64,000 bases of DNA from NCBI GenBank assembly GCA_029255685.2, contig CM055313.2, positions 24,343,079-24,407,078 on the forward strand. Reading direction: 5' to 3'. Position numbers and translations under genes: made by a program. Below are positions 35,789-49,217 of the stretch, piece after piece. How positions within the stretch are numbered: position 1 is the stretch's first letter; the number at the start of each line of letters is the position of its first letter. The notes under the pieces were generated by a model, which saw nothing but the letters and a program-made list of their open reading frames with translations, was not told the DNA's origin and searched no databases. This DNA comes from Silene conica. Its lineage: Eukaryota; Streptophyta; Magnoliopsida; Caryophyllales; Caryophyllaceae.

Positions 35789-37543
35789 TCATGGGATAGG
35801 CCTTTCTCCCGAAAATCGAGGTAGCTGAACGATTGAATTGACACGAGTCACCCCTTCCAAGCCGGACCAGTTCTGGTCCTCATTAAGTATGGATTGCACA
35901 GTTACGGGTAATCTCCTGCAAGAGTTGATTTCTTCAGCTGATCGAACAGTATTATTCCGCTGCAGAGAAGGCTCGGCAGTCTGTCCATCATCTGATTCAA
36001 TGGGTGCACTTGAATGATTACTTTGGATGGTGACTGAAGAAAAGCCTTGTTCATCAGAATCCGACACAGAATCGATTTTTCCATCCAAAAATAAGCAAAC
36101 AACAGCACAATCATCCATTTTTGATGTTGGGTATTTCAGTTTCCATTCCCGTGCAGCTGATTCGACCAGTACACGTGCTGCTGAGGCCCGAACAGGAACC
36201 GTGGATACTATCTCAATAACTTCCTCATTGCTTAAAACATCCCAAATCTGAAACCAAATATATCAGATATTCAGAATGCAATTTACTGTTAGCAGTCGCC
36301 ATGAATTGATATAAACCGAGGACACTTACTCCGTCTGAGGCCATAACAATGAACTGATCCCGATCAGTCAGAGTTCTGTGTGCGAACTCCGGTACAGAGA
36401 TAACCCCATAGTCCTTCAGACAGAAATCACCAAAAGCGCGTGCCATTGCTAACCCAGGGGCATCATCAAATGGTAGCCAAACTCTCGAAACCTCAGGCTC
36501 GTCTTGCAATGCAAACACCCTGCCCTTGAAACGTTTTATCCTTTCCGCTTCAACTAAAATCCAGTTTTATTCAGCAATTAATTAGAGTAAATCAAAAGAA
36601 ATAAATCAACAATATTTCGGAGATATTGCACTTACTCGGCAAATCTGGCTTTAGATCAACTGTCAACTGAATCGCTTTCAGAACATCATTGTTGTCCTTT
36701 GTTGCCATGATTGCCCGAGAATCACCGATGTTTCCAATGAACAAATTCGATCCCTGCCAGCCGTAAATAGCTCAAAATTACTGTCAGAACAAAGAAATTA
36801 AGCTCGAGTAAATAGCGATAGAAAAAGATTACTCCATACCTGTTTTACAATAGTAACAGCAGTACTCCCACTGCAAAAGCAATCCAGCTTAGGCTGTGAT
36901 CTCAACTCTTGATCCATAGCCTTGTATGATTTCAGAAAAGCATCCTTCCACGATGAATGCAGCGTCTTATTCTCGACTGAACCCTCATTCTCAACACCCG
37001 CTTCATCACAACTACCACTTGGCCCAACTTCCTTTGTCTGATACGAGTTCAGGAACGATACCAGCAGCAAGGGAAGTATATCCCTCACTTTCTGAGCAAC
37101 TAGATGACCGTGTGGCCCGTGTCCATCAAACACGCCACAAAACGTTACATCATTCGTCATAAAATCCTACAGTACATATATATCTAAACATCAGCAAAAT
37201 AATCTCCTACAAGACTCGCTGGCTCGCAGCAAACATATTGAATCAAGAAAAGACATACCTCCCAGACAATCATAGCATCCTGGTTTATCCCCTTACGACC
37301 CTGCTGCGTGAAAATACAAGAACTCCGGCTCTTCCCATTCATAAAGATCCGGGTTGGTATTGATAACAAACGCTGCAATGCAGCAGCATGGTCGGAAAAA
37401 GTTCTACTGCTACTATTACTACGACTACTCTTTCTACCGCGATTAATCATCCCTGAACAACACGATGAGGACGACTTACCGTCTTCATAGCTGCTGCCAC
37501 TACTACAACTACTCACATTAGTAGTTGAAATACAACCTCCCAT
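35789..37543 (-). CDS. Protein phosphatase 2C (plant PP2C, N-myristoylated type)
   Basis: Mn/Mg-dependent serine/threonine phosphatase. Exons from 5' to 3': 37259-37543, 36840-37166, 36636-36753, 36330-36553, 35789-36247; phases close, 470 residues. The start MGGCIST gives an N-myristoylation/palmitoylation signal that would place it at membranes; an in-frame ATG 30 bp upstream would hide this signal, so I prefer 37543. Motifs: IFTQQGRKGINQDAM, VFDGHGPHGH (about 107-116), NIGDSRA (about 212), WLPFDDAPGLAMARAFGDF, MASDGIWDVLSN and MDDCAVVCLFL; the metal-binding aspartates are all present. The tail after about 375 is Ser/Asn-rich and variable, and it is the part duplicated at 35057-35287. It resembles the Arabidopsis PP2C33/66 group, but the ortholog is not fixed. 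Confidence 0.95.
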
Positions 37544-37894
37544 TTTCAAAATATCGGAAACTAGCGCTTTCAATGGAGTTCAACCAACAATACGTCTTCG
37601 ACCCTCTTTTATCCACCCTATAATAGATCTAGAACCAACAACAATAAATTAATGTCAGCTTGCAAAAGATCTTTGACACATTGTCAACCCAACCAAAAAG
37701 ACTATCTAGAGTATCCACACTCAACCAACCTCGCTCTTAGAACGAGAAAACGTCGTCACACCACGAGTCACGCAAGTAAACTAATTGTCGAAATTACGAC
37801 TCGTGTCGTCTGGTCAAATGTGGACTACTCAATACTGATATACTACACCAACTGAACATCACATTAGCACTAATTAAAATGATAAAAAATACTC

Positions 37895-38215
37895 CCGCCT
37901 ATTCAGCCTAATGTCCTCCTTTCATTATAATACTCCTCACGTATATAAGAGAAATGATAACTAGAGGTTGAATAGGAGGGCAGCCTAATGTTCCTCTTTC
38001 ATTATAATACTCTTAGTCCTCACATATATTAGAAAAACAGAAACTATAGGCTGAATAAATGTCCCCTTTCATTCTAATAATCCTCGCGTATATTATAGAA
38101 ACGGAAACTATAGGCGGAATAGAAGGGCAACTAATTAATAACCCCTTTCATTATAATACTTTTCGCATATATATATTAGAGAAACGAGAATTATAGGCTG
38201 AGTAGTAGAAAGTAT
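37895..38215. repeat. Tandem repeat of about 75 bp, four copies
   Basis: Units with CCTTTCATTATAATACTC, CTCACGTATATAAGAGAAA and CTATAGGCTGAATAG; the TTCATT word is spaced 78, 70 and 79 bp. It lies upstream of the PP2C gene. Confidence 0.8.
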
Positions 38216-40286
38216 AAACCTACAATAATTTATTCATGACAGTCCAACAAGAAGTCAAAAATACATAAAACAAATGAAATAAACAATTCTTCATTCATAA
38301 ATCTTTCCCCCTTTAGTTACTCGGTTAGTCTCCAATATCCGTAAGCTGAAAACCAGTCAAACATGTTTCCACTTATCGACCATACTTGACCCAAGTTTAA
38401 GACGGGGATTGCCGTCTTAAACACCGTTTTAAACAATAATTTGTGTTACTGATTAATCAAGAGCATAAACAGTATAATAATGCAAACCCATGTGAAATAA
38501 GCATTAGAATAATCAATTCCAGTCAAAATTTCAACTTTTCAGTAAACCCAATTATTAAAAAACAAAGAAAAATTATTTTATAAGAAATGACAGCAAGATA
38601 ATCCTCCAGATGGTAAAAAATTTAAAATCATTCAAAACAATAAAGTAGGGACAAAATTTAGCATAATGATTTCATTATTGCAAATTAAATTACTATTAAT
38701 CTCGAACTATTAACTTAATAAGGTAAACTAGTAAAAGAATCGATTTTTTTACTAATAATTCAAAATTTTCTTGTATAGGTACGTATAAATCATTTGTTTT
38801 TTTTTTATTCGTTGTATTTGTATATTAATTAAATATAAATAATGTTTGAGAGGGACGGAGGACATATTAAACAAATAAAAAAACATGATAAGAATACTCA
38901 CCTAAGTGATCAAGGGAAGCAGAGACCATCCAAAAAAAAAAACCGAAATATGAAGGAGAAGAATAATAGGTGCATGGAATAATAATAATGTGATTAACGG
39001 TTTTTCTAACGCGTACGGAAAAGTTTATGAAATATTTGTCGTAAATCCGATAAATAAATAAAGGGAAAAATGAAAAGGGAAAGTAGAAAAAGACGAAAAA
39101 AGGTGGGCGAAAGAAAAACGATTAATCGTCAAAGCACTAACACATAAATCCGAGAAGTAAAATGCAAAAGATCAAAAAAGATGCATGACAAAATGTGACA
39201 TGCATGCAATTCAGTCCATTGTTTTGAAAATGTTGGATACCTAAACAATTCAACTTGTTGACTATTAAAACAATTGGACAAAAACAAATATTATTATTCG
39301 GATTCGAGTTATTTGGATTTCAGTTGAAAAAAGGTCGTTAGGTACGGGTAGAGCTGTCTTTGGACCGGGCTCGGGTCGAAGTAGTGCGGACTTATTTGGT
39401 TTGACCCGTACCTAGTCATGGGGCGGGTTTGGTCGAACCGGACTAGCGAGCCTATGTAATTTTCTTTTCGGGTATTGGTTTTGTGACTCGGGCCAGATCG
39501 GGGAGAGGACGCGGGGTAGGGCTGTGTGGCTAGGGGCTGAACAGGTCGGGTTGATGGCTAACTCTATGTACGGGTTGGGTTATACGGTAGTAACTCGTAA
39601 CGTTATTATATGGTTGTTTTGTTAGTTTGGAGTATGAAGAGTATGAAGTATGGGTTAATTTTTAACTTGAGCGAGTTTGATTGATTTTTGATTATTATAG
39701 TAATTTTTTTGTCTACTTATTTATTTCCTTTTAATTAAAATATTCCTCATAAAAAATAAAAAACAAACAAATAATCCGGGTAAAGAGAGTTGTAAAGTTG
39801 TCTAGGAAGTCATACTACGAGTGGCCAAGCGGTAGTTTCCCGTTACCCAAATATTAGAGGTGATCATGGGTTGAGTCAGTGCGGGCCATGCGGAGCCTTC
39901 TTAACAAAAATGGCCCATTTGTGTGGGCCAGGCCAAATGTGTGGGCTTATTTAGCAAGCCCAAACTAGGCCATTATGGGCTAATCCGAGCTTATGGGCCT
40001 ATATGGAATTTTTGGGCCTTAAAATTTACGATGTACCCTAGTGAATAATTAGCATAATACCTTTAATTACTACTTTAAAAACATACGTAGTTTATAAAAT
40101 TGGATAAAATGTGATGAAATTTATATAAATTGCTTTCAAAATAAAATTAAATATGACGAAATTTATATAAATTGCTCTCAGAATAAAATAAAGACAATCA
40201 TGCATTCGTAGATATGATTTATGCTATATACACATTGTTTTATAAATCTAAAAAAAATATACCTAAGTTTGTAAAGAGTTGTTGGC
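38216..40286. other. Intergenic, low-copy remnants
   Basis: No gene is seen. 39370-39560 (TAGAGCTGTC...GGGCTCGGGTCG) and 39845-40035 (TAGAGGTGATCATGGGTTGAG..., repeated GGGCC words) start like hAT-derived MITEs, but clear right termini or TSDs were not found. Confidence 0.4.
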
Positions 40287-41230
40287 TTATAACTTTAACG
40301 CTACCTTAATAGGTTTTATTAGACAATGGAACCCGCCTAAAGCCGTGTTTTTACGTAGAAGAATCACTAGAAGATTAATGAAGATAAAGCGTAGACATAC
40401 CTTTAATTTACGATAAAGCGTGGGATCCGAGATGAGTGGTCCAGCCGTGGCACTCAACTTGGACCTAATGTCACCGAGAGTGGCATAAGGATTACAGGAA
40501 GTCATAGAAGCACGACCAAGTATGTCTTTTGCATACTGCTGCTGGGAGAGAAATATACCCAAGTTCATACGACCAACAGTAATACCCAAAAAATGATGTA
40601 AAGATCCAAGATCCATCATAGCAAATTCTTGGGACAAGTCAAAAATAATACACCGAAGAAGAGCAGAGCTAGAGGCAATGGGAACAATATCGTCAACATA
40701 AAGAAGCAAATACGCAGTGTGAGTACCATGACGATAGATAAAGAGAGAACTATCACATAAGCTGCCCTTAAAACCAGTGGATAAGACAAAATTCGCAAAC
40801 CGTTGATACCAAGCCCGAGGAGCTTGTTTGAGACCATATAGAGACTTATGAAGCAAACAAACATGGCCCGGGTGAGTCGGATCAACGAAACTAGGGCGCT
40901 GATGCATATAAACTTTCTCAGCTAAGTTACCATGCAAAAAAGCATTTTTAACATCCCATTAATGAATCGGCCAAGAATGGGAGACAGCGATGCTAAGGAC
41001 AGTCGAATGGAGGTGGGCTTGACCACGGGGCTGAAGGTCTCATCACAGTCACCACCGACCTGTTGAGTTTTACCATTTACCACAAAACGAGCCTTATATC
41101 TTTGCAAACGACCATCCAAATGAAATTTGTGGCGAAAGAGCCACATACAGCGTATAACATGATCATCCGGAGGGCGAGGTACAAAATCCCATGTATGATT
41201 AGTCAATAGTGCTCGATATTCATTGCGCAT
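40287..41230 (-). pseudogene. Copia reverse transcriptase fragment
   Basis: Two frames. 41230-40922 has the NEY-AL--N-TWDFVPRP and WLFRHKFHLDG pattern that opens the Copia RT domain; 40937-40287 continues with [12 protein letters not shown], the catalytic YVDD in LLLYVDDI, and [10 protein letters not shown] frameshift at the NGM/MHGNL junction (about 40935) breaks the DVKNAFLHG motif. Homology ends at about 40400, before RNase H. Confidence 0.9.
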
Positions 41231-41453
41231 GGCAGTATTCTAATTCAGGTCCTGGAGAGCAAGGTGAGGGGATTTGGGAAGAGGGGTAATGGGTGGGGTA
41301 GAAGATGCAGTAAGGCCAAGGTCTTTGGGTTTGAAGATACCGTGCATAGCACGAGTATCCATGGTGTGGGTTCGGGCAAGGGGAGCAGGAGATAGAGGGG
41401 AGGGGGTGGTATGTTGCGATGAGGGGTTAGGCAGACTGTCAGGTGGCGCAGGT

Positions 41454-44237
41454 TGTAAAACCCCACCTCGCGATAGCGGAAAATAAACATACAAGATAAT
41501 AAAAATGCAGCTGAATTAAAACTTTTTAAAAAAACATAAATGACATGCGAGGTGAAATTATTACATAATTGAAATGCGGAAATAAAGAGAAACATAGTTA
41601 AGTACTAAGTACAAAATCTCAGCCCGAGATATCATATCCCTACAGGCAAAAAACTGTATTAAAAAGATGGTCTAGCTAACGAATAAGGTAATGTCATCGA
41701 TGAAGGATCATCGCTCGCTAGCCTCGTGCAAACCCCTGTACAGCAATCATCAACCTACACACATGAAACATGCGCGCCACAATCAGTGTGGAGTGACTAG
41801 AGATGCTCCTAGCCACTTGTTGCCACAAACACACAACATATATATACATGCATATATATCCTCAAACTCATATACTCCAACATAAACCTCAATATATGAA
41901 GTACGGTAATCATAAACATAATCTTACATTCACTTTCCTCAAATACAACATGTCTCACTCATATATATAACCCATACAAGCAAACATGTATATTCACCAT
42001 CACTATCACTGTCTATGAAGGTTCAACGGTCAACTCAAGACATAACCTAAACATAGAAATCACACTTTCACTAACTATGAAGGTTCAGCGGTCAACTTAA
42101 GACATAACCTAAACATAGCAATCAACAAATACTAAGGTTCATCGGTCAACTTAAGACATAACCTAAACATAGCAATCATTCACTTTCACTAACTATGAAG
42201 GTTCAACAGTCAACTGAAGACACAACCTAAACATAGCAATCAACAAATATAAACATTCAACGGTCAACTTAAGATATAACCTAGATACCAATCAACAAGT
42301 ATAAAGGTTCAGCGGTCAACTTAAGACATAACCTAGATACCAATTCACTTTCACAAACAAGGACTCAGAGGCCAACCTAAGGCATACTCCTTGCTAATCA
42401 GCAAGACACTAGACTTAGAGGCCAACATAAGGCATATACTAGCATCCAATTCACTCAATAAGCAAAGGACTCAGAGACCAACTTAAGGCATATCCCTTTA
42501 CTACATCACATGACACTAGACTCAGAGGACAACTTAAGGCATACTCTAGCATCCAACAACTGTACTCAAGGCAAGGCATCAACACCCTAGCTACCCCGTT
42601 GTACAACTGTTTTACTTGTCAGACTCAGAGGCCAACTTAAGGCATGTCCTGACACAATCACATAAAACATGTCTGAGCTCAGAGGCCAACTTAAGACATA
42701 TCTCAAACACGACAGGAAAACACATATAGGGCTCAGAGGCCAACTTAAGACATATCCCCATATATGACAACTAGTTCACGTATTAAGCTCAGAGGTCAAC
42801 TCAAGGCATTATTCAATCCGCATCAATACAAATCTACATTCAATTCAATCATAAACAACCAGGCTACTTACAACCCAATACATAACACATGTATAGTAGG
42901 TAACCCATTTCAATTAAGACCTTTAGCAACGTAAGACTCCTCATTATAAAGCCTAAATATTACTAATAACAGCTTGGTTCAACAAGCTTAAATAACAAAC
43001 TTAGAATTTAGTTAACTTAAGACAATAACTAAACACTTACTAATTATTGCTTACATGAATTACCCATTAGAAATTAAGTATAACTATCAACTTATATTAC
43101 CTAACCATACTAGGAAAACTAGTATTAAAACAATACAAACAATCCCGCATAAGCTACGAGCAAACAACACAAACCCTTGGAAAACGTAGCCTGCGCCGTC
43201 TGGCCGCAGCCTGCAAGCTTGCAGTGAACGCCGTAGCCTGCGGTATTCACTGCAGTTTGCGATAAAATTCCTGCATAACACGATTCTCTTCCCCAAATTC
43301 GAGTGTGATCTTTCAAGCTACAAACTCAAGCATAATTTCTACTATACTATCAGCACATAATCCCAACAATATCCCAAGTGGTTCATCCTCATCAATCTTA
43401 CACATAAAAGCATGAATTTCAAGCATTAAATCACCAATTACGCAAGAACCCAAAATTGTGACAGATATAACAAATTCATCAATTACCCTCATAAACACTA
43501 CCAAACCACCTCAATACATTCTGAAATTTATCCTCAAACATCAATAACATGTATTCATCCTTAAATTCATCAAAAACCACACATAAACACATATCATATG
43601 AAAGTAACAACAAAGCCAAGTAATCTGATCACGGTAACCTGTTTTAAGCGTCTTCTCCGCTTCCCTCTTCAATGATAAACCAATCTTTCTCCAAATCCTC
43701 TAAGTCTTCACCTTAAAACAACACAAAAAAAGGAATTAGGACTGATTTTCGAGATATTCCTCAACACAGCCCGAAAATCAAATGTAACGATTTAGAAATT
43801 GAAAGAGGTAGATAATACGGAAATGAGACAAGGATCGCGTAGACGAAAACGTTGTCTCAAACGGAGTTGAATTGAGATCGGAATGAGCAATTTAATGAAT
43901 TGGGGAAAAATGAAATGAGGAAGATGAGAAATTTGATTTTTGATTCTTAAGAAACTTGGGGAACAAGTAGAATGGTGTTTGTGAGGAATAGAGGGGAACT
44001 TTCCTCAACACTAGCTTTTATCTTATTTTTTGTGAGTCGGGTTTTAAGTAATTGCTCGAGATTTATTAAACGGAATGCCAAGAGACTTTTCTTACATCTT
44101 AAGAGCATTACAACTCAAGACGGAACTTATACGATATTTTTAAAATATAAGTTTACGCGTTTAATAAAATATTATTAAATTCCGAAAAATACTTTAATTA
44201 ATTTAAAAATAAGGTTTACGAAATAAGGGATGTTACA
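41454..44237. mobile_element. Solo-LTR-like insertion 1 (TSD CAGGT)
   Basis: 2784 bp, starting TGTAAAACCCCAC and ending GGGATGTTACA, flanked by CAGGT at 41449-41453 and 44238-44242. The TGTAA-ACCCC...TTACA termini resemble LTRs of Gypsy chromoviruses of the Tekay/Del type. No internal coding region or second LTR is seen, so a solo LTR is the simplest reading. The orientation cannot be fixed because the ends are nearly palindromic. Confidence 0.85.
42005..42830. repeat. Tandem repeats of about 60 bp inside solo LTR 1
   Basis: First part: repeated AAGGTTCAACGGTCAACTTA with AGACATAACCTAAACATAG. Second part: repeated CTCAGAGGCCAACTTAAGGC. About fifteen diverged units in all. Confidence 0.8.
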
Positions 44238-44242
44238 CAGGT

Positions 44243-44372
44243 GGGGAGGGAGTGGTAGATTCGAGTGGTGGTGGTGGATTTGGGGAAGGGTTGGTGGGAC
44301 TGGGAGAGGTCTCAGGTGGTGGTGGAATCAGGTCGGTTAAGGTGTCAAAAGGAGAGGGTTGATAGGTTCCGG
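44243..44372 (-). pseudogene. Copia Pol linker segment, Pro-rich
   Basis: 130 bp between two insertions. On minus it reads Pro/Ser/Thr-rich sequence (PPPPETSPSPTNPSPNPPPP), as is usual for the linker between Copia integrase and reverse transcriptase. Its neighbour 41448-41240 is the same type of sequence. Confidence 0.7.
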
Positions 44373-44377
44373 GTTGG

Positions 44378-47300
44378 TGTAACACCCCCATTTATTTAAG
44401 AGCCTTTAGCAAGACATTCTCAAATAAATAGAGCTGTTACCATCTTGGAAAGTCCGAGGTAGTGAATAACAAGTAAAACAACCACAATACTTTATATAAA
44501 ACTGATAAAATTTAAACTTTGATTATTACAGATATTACATTGTGGGAAAACAAAATACAACTGATGACTCCTCTAGAAGTGATATAGTATTAAGTCGGTC
44601 CAATGTATGCATCTCACATTCTTGCCCCAGCTCCTAGCTCATCTGTCTCTAGCCTGTAGAATCTACTCCCATTCCGGATCATCGTAGGTGTACACGAATA
44701 CACTGTCAACCTCGCGGTTGAGTAGGGTAACACAAATTATAATGCAACATTTAAATGATATGCAAATGCCATGACATGCTCGAGCTCAATCTCAATCTCA
44801 ATCTCAATCTCAAACTCATTCCCTTGCACCAAACCATACCGAACCTCCCGGCAGACTATAATCGGTCGTCATTGAACACCAGCTCAATAGCTGATAAGAC
44901 ACCAGGCCTGGTCTGCAGAACCACCCTGGGCTTTATATCAGAACAATATCGGATCCATAACTTTCTTAGTAACCAATGCATATGCTATGCTCATGAATGC
45001 AACGATATAATTATTCAATCATGCTATCAAATAATGAAATGCTCATGACATTACCAATACTCCACAATCAATCCAACCAATATCAATCTCACATCAATTA
45101 TGCTCATCATCCATAACACACAATACCACATCCATTCATAACACATCATAGAGTATAAGGTCAGTGTATCCTACCTGGAGTAGCAAATCTGAAGTAAGCA
45201 AACACCGTCTGGTATTGTTCCTCCTCGAATGCCGATCCTATAATTATTACTTAATATTAAAAGCTATTCATACAACCATACACTACTACTCAATTATTCG
45301 ATCATGTTCTCATAAATGATTACCCATAACACATTATTCACATATACATATTAATTATCACTAACCAATTAGAAACTTACTAATTATAGACTTACTATAT
45401 TTAGACTTACTAATAATAGCATACCGTCCATGATCAACCATTACTAATTTCATAACATACTTGAACACCACTATTAAAACTAATATCAACCATACCACTA
45501 CAATAATATAATTAATAATAATCATAATATCCACTCATAACATGTAATTATCATTGATTAATTATTTATATCAACCATACTAGTCAATTTAGCAAACATT
45601 ATAACAATGACCATAATCATAATTATACTAAAATAAACAAACACAACAATCATAATATGAATAATAATGCCAAGCATAAATTACCTTAATAATATTACCC
45701 TAATGATAATGATTATTAGGAAATGATAACAACTAATACCAATACTAGTAACAACAATAATACTAGCATTAGTATTAATAAAGTAATAATATAATAACAT
45801 AATCATAATGGTAATAATAATAATAATAATCATAATAATAATAATATTATACAACTTGACTAAGCAATAGCAATCTGATACATACAAATGCAATACGTAC
45901 AAGCAGCTCCAACCATACACGCACAAACAGCCCGTGCACTTGTTTTCTCGACACACCGTCCACCATTCAGGCCACCCACGATACCCATAACAGTCCTATA
46001 CCCACTCATTGTAGTACCAGCTACCTTACCCACTCTATTACCGCCCTAGACAACTTCCACAAACGCCATATTAGGGCCCTCAAACACCTCATACACGTAC
46101 AGACCACGAGCTACTACCCCCTGACCACGTATTTTGACAGCCCTAGCAACCACCCTATAAAGCCACAACCACCACTCACCCACGGTGGTTGTGACCACTG
46201 CACCATGGCGTACCAATTGATACTGACCTCGACACTTGACTCATCCACACTAGCCTTCTAAACCAGTAGCAAACACCATACGAACAAACAACGTATTGTA
46301 ACCGAGTTTCTGCCCCTCTGTAAACCCACCCCTAAACAACGTCCTAACACCTCCATCACCACAACTAACCACCTACCAGGACACCACACACACCCATTGA
46401 CCCCCTGGTGAGACACCAGCCTCCCAAAACCACCCTAAATAGGCGCCACAACCGAGATGTATACAAATCCCTCGAGTCTGCGGGTTCCTGAACAGGCTGT
46501 TTAATCAGCCCCCTCCGGCCACCACGATTCATCTTACCCCCACCAAACATAACCCAATAACACCACTATTACCATCACTCATGACCCACGACCATAAATA
46601 GACCAGACATGAACGACTAAGCAAAAACGCAATAGAAATAACACGCAAACACGCCTAAACAACACGAAAACAGAGCATATAAAACGTGTGTCCATCGACA
46701 TCTACGACCACTTTGTTTCTATCCACGGTGGTCTTATGGTGATCTAATGATGCCAAACATGTTATTCACATTACAAGGATTACCTACAACAAAGAAAATC
46801 AGATTCGAAGGTCCTATGTTACGAGAAATAGAATGTTAAACTTACATATGCGCATGAATGAAAGTGAAGATTATTATGATGGCTGTTCTACGTGTTGCTT
46901 TCTTTCTCTTTTGCTCTTGTTGAAACTCACGGTGTTTGTTGGTGGAGGGAGGTAGAGAGGAGGAAGGAGATGCGTAGGGTTTTGGGTGAGCGTCGATGGA
47001 GGCAGATAGGACAAGAAATCTAGGGTTTGTATGCTAGGTCATTGATGGGTTTAAGAGTTCTTACTAGGCTGTTTATTCCTTGGCTAAAAAAACTACCCAA
47101 ACCCAAGTCAAAACCGGTCATCAAAGTTCCATCACGCATTCCAAGGATTATATTACCCATTCCCGACTCTTAACTTAAAATAAACGAGTACGTATAAATT
47201 ATTTATGATAATTAAATTATGTACTTTAAGTATTAGTAATTATTAATTAAATTATTTATAAGGATATAAAATTATTAGCACTTATATAAAATAATAAAAC

Positions 47301-47564
47301 CAGTATATTCGAGGAATAAATATATAATTAAAAATATATTTAATTAAAAATATATTATCAAAATAAAGAAATACGAAAGAAATGTCATAACATGAAATAA
47401 TTATCAAAAATAAAAATGATTATGAAATACGAAATAATCGTAGAAATACGATTTATAAAACAATAATAGTTTACGTAAAAATACTTTATAAACATTCCAT
47501 TGAAATACTTGTATAGAACACGGTTTGACTGCGGTTGACCGAGGCTAAAACACGGGGTATTACA
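44378..47564. mobile_element. Solo-LTR-like insertion 2 (TSD GTTGG)
   Basis: 3187 bp, starting TGTAACACCCCCATT and ending ACGGGGTATTACA, flanked by GTTGG at 44373-44377 and 47565-47569. The ends are of the same type as insertion 1, so it is likely from a related lineage. The interior has TAA/ATA microsatellite (45795-45850) and Pro-rich frames, but no gag-pol. Confidence 0.85.
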
Positions 47565-47569
47565 GTTGG

Positions 47570-48571
47570 GGTCAAGGAAAGATTAATTATGGGTAGGTGT
47601 GGACTCTGCGAACGGGAAAACGGTCTCATCAAAAATGACATGTCGGGACAAAAAGATTTTTCCTGTGGCAAGATTGAGACACCTATAACCCCGATTTTGG
47701 GCGGGGTAGAAGCTTGGAGCGATTTTTAAGGACGTTTGGCAGAGAGGTTTGGCTAGCAGGCGCACCCAAACACGCGAATATGATCATAGGTAGGGTGTTT
47801 ATAGAAGAGAGTGGATGCGGGCATGTTGTAGTGGAGAATTTTGGTGGGAAGTATATTATGGAGATAAGCAGCGGTATTGAGAGCATCGACCCAATAGTTA
47901 GGCGGAAGCGAAGCATGGTAGAGAAGAGCAAGGACAATTTCATTGAGACGACGTATCATACGTTATGCTTTACCATTATGAGGTGAAGTTTGAGGACATG
48001 AAAAACGGAAAGTAAGGCCGTTAGTGAAAGCAAAAGACTGAAATTGCGATTTTTCGAACTCGCGACCAAGATCACAATGAAAGCTTTTTATTTTACGCTG
48101 AAATTGAGTGTGTACATAAGAGGAAAAATGGAGAAATTTAGCAAAGACGTCCGACTTATATTTTAACGGATAAACCCAAACAAATTGCGAAAAATTATCA
48201 ATGAGAACAAGATAATACTTATACCCACTAACACTCAAAATTGGACTTGTCCGTAAGTCACTGTGAATAATATCAAACGGAGCTAAAGCATCAGATGTAG
48301 AATCATAAAACGGTAATCGTTTGTGTTTACTAATTTGACACGAATGACAGAGATGGGAGCTATTCTCCTTATTACACTTTATTTTGGACTGACTTTGAAG
48401 CTGATGTAGAATAATAGGACTGAGATGACCAAGTCGGTTGTGCCAGACATCGGTCTTGAAAACTAAATGACATTGAGGTGACATTGACGAGGAAGATATG
48501 GCTGACACAGGATAAAGTTCGCCCGTACTGTCACTCCTCAGGATCGTAGTCCCACTCGGAAGGTCCTTCAC
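47570..48571 (-). pseudogene. Copia integrase fragment
   Basis: 48571-47963 contains the GAG-pre-integrase and zinc-binding part (WHNRLGHLS...CHSCQISKHKRLPF) and the integrase core (PFDIIHSDLRTSP, YYLVLIDNFSQFVWVYPLK, KSFHCDLGREF). It continues as 47959-47753 with PNYWVDALNTAAYLHNILP and FGCAC, and in a further frame with GYRCLNLATGKIFLSRHVIF, the usual C-terminal integrase GKGY motif. One frame change lies near 47960. Confidence 0.9.
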
Positions 48572-48653
48572 AGAGAAACGAAAAGGGTCAAATTTTACGG
48601 ATACATTATTGTCTTTTGTAAATTATCGAACCGAAATTAAATTTTTAATAATA

Positions 48654-48938
48654 TTAGGGCCATATAAAACATTGGTAAGTTGTAAGGTTCGGTCTGGTGT
48701 GGGAAAAGGCTGTGCCCGTCCCCCGAACTGGAATACTAGAGCCATTGCGGATAAAAATTGAACTAATTGGACTAAAATGAAAGCAGAGGGAGAGGGTACC
48801 TACGTCGGGTGTGAGATGTGAAGATGCTCCCGTGTCCATGAAACACCCACTATAAGGAGGCGACTGTATACTCAGTGCCTGGAAGGACTGACCAAGATCA
48901 GTGGGCGTCGGCTGACCAGTAGTGTCGGCATCAGTCAC
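48654..48938 (-). pseudogene. Copia aspartic protease fragment
   Basis: Contains FMDTGASSHLTPD, the D(T/S)GA active site of Copia protease, followed by VRGTG. It lies between gag and the integrase, in Copia order. Confidence 0.85.
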
Positions 48939-48939
48939 A

Positions 48940-49212
48940 TAGGCGTGGCCAGAACCACGACTTGGAGGAAATGGTCGAGTAGCGCCCTTGTAGGAGACAC
49001 TACCACGAGAGGACGCATGAGAGTGCGACGGCCACTAAGGCCAACTAGGCCCCCACCCCGGATAGGTTGCGGGAACCCACGTGGCGGGAACCCACGTGGC
49101 GGTAGGCGTGGTGGCGAAAACAAGTGCACGATCAGTTTTAGTAGATTGATGTCCCATATTTCCGTCGCGGTGGCGATGATTATTATTATTGTTTTTGTTT
49201 GAACGAGAGGTA
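48940..49212 (-). pseudogene. Copia gag C-terminal part
   Basis: On the minus strand this is Asn/His/Arg- and Pro/Trp-rich sequence just before the protease. Insertion 3 separates it from the gag core at 50466-51169. Stops are present. Confidence 0.6.
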
Positions 49213-49217
49213 GGTGG

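Noticed and set aside
41240..41595. Pro-rich frames as separate genes
   Set aside because: They are the Copia integrase-RT linker and the start of the inserted LTR.
45681..45956. Minus frame of 91 codons with poly-Ile
   Set aside because: It comes from a TAA/ATA microsatellite inside solo LTR 2.
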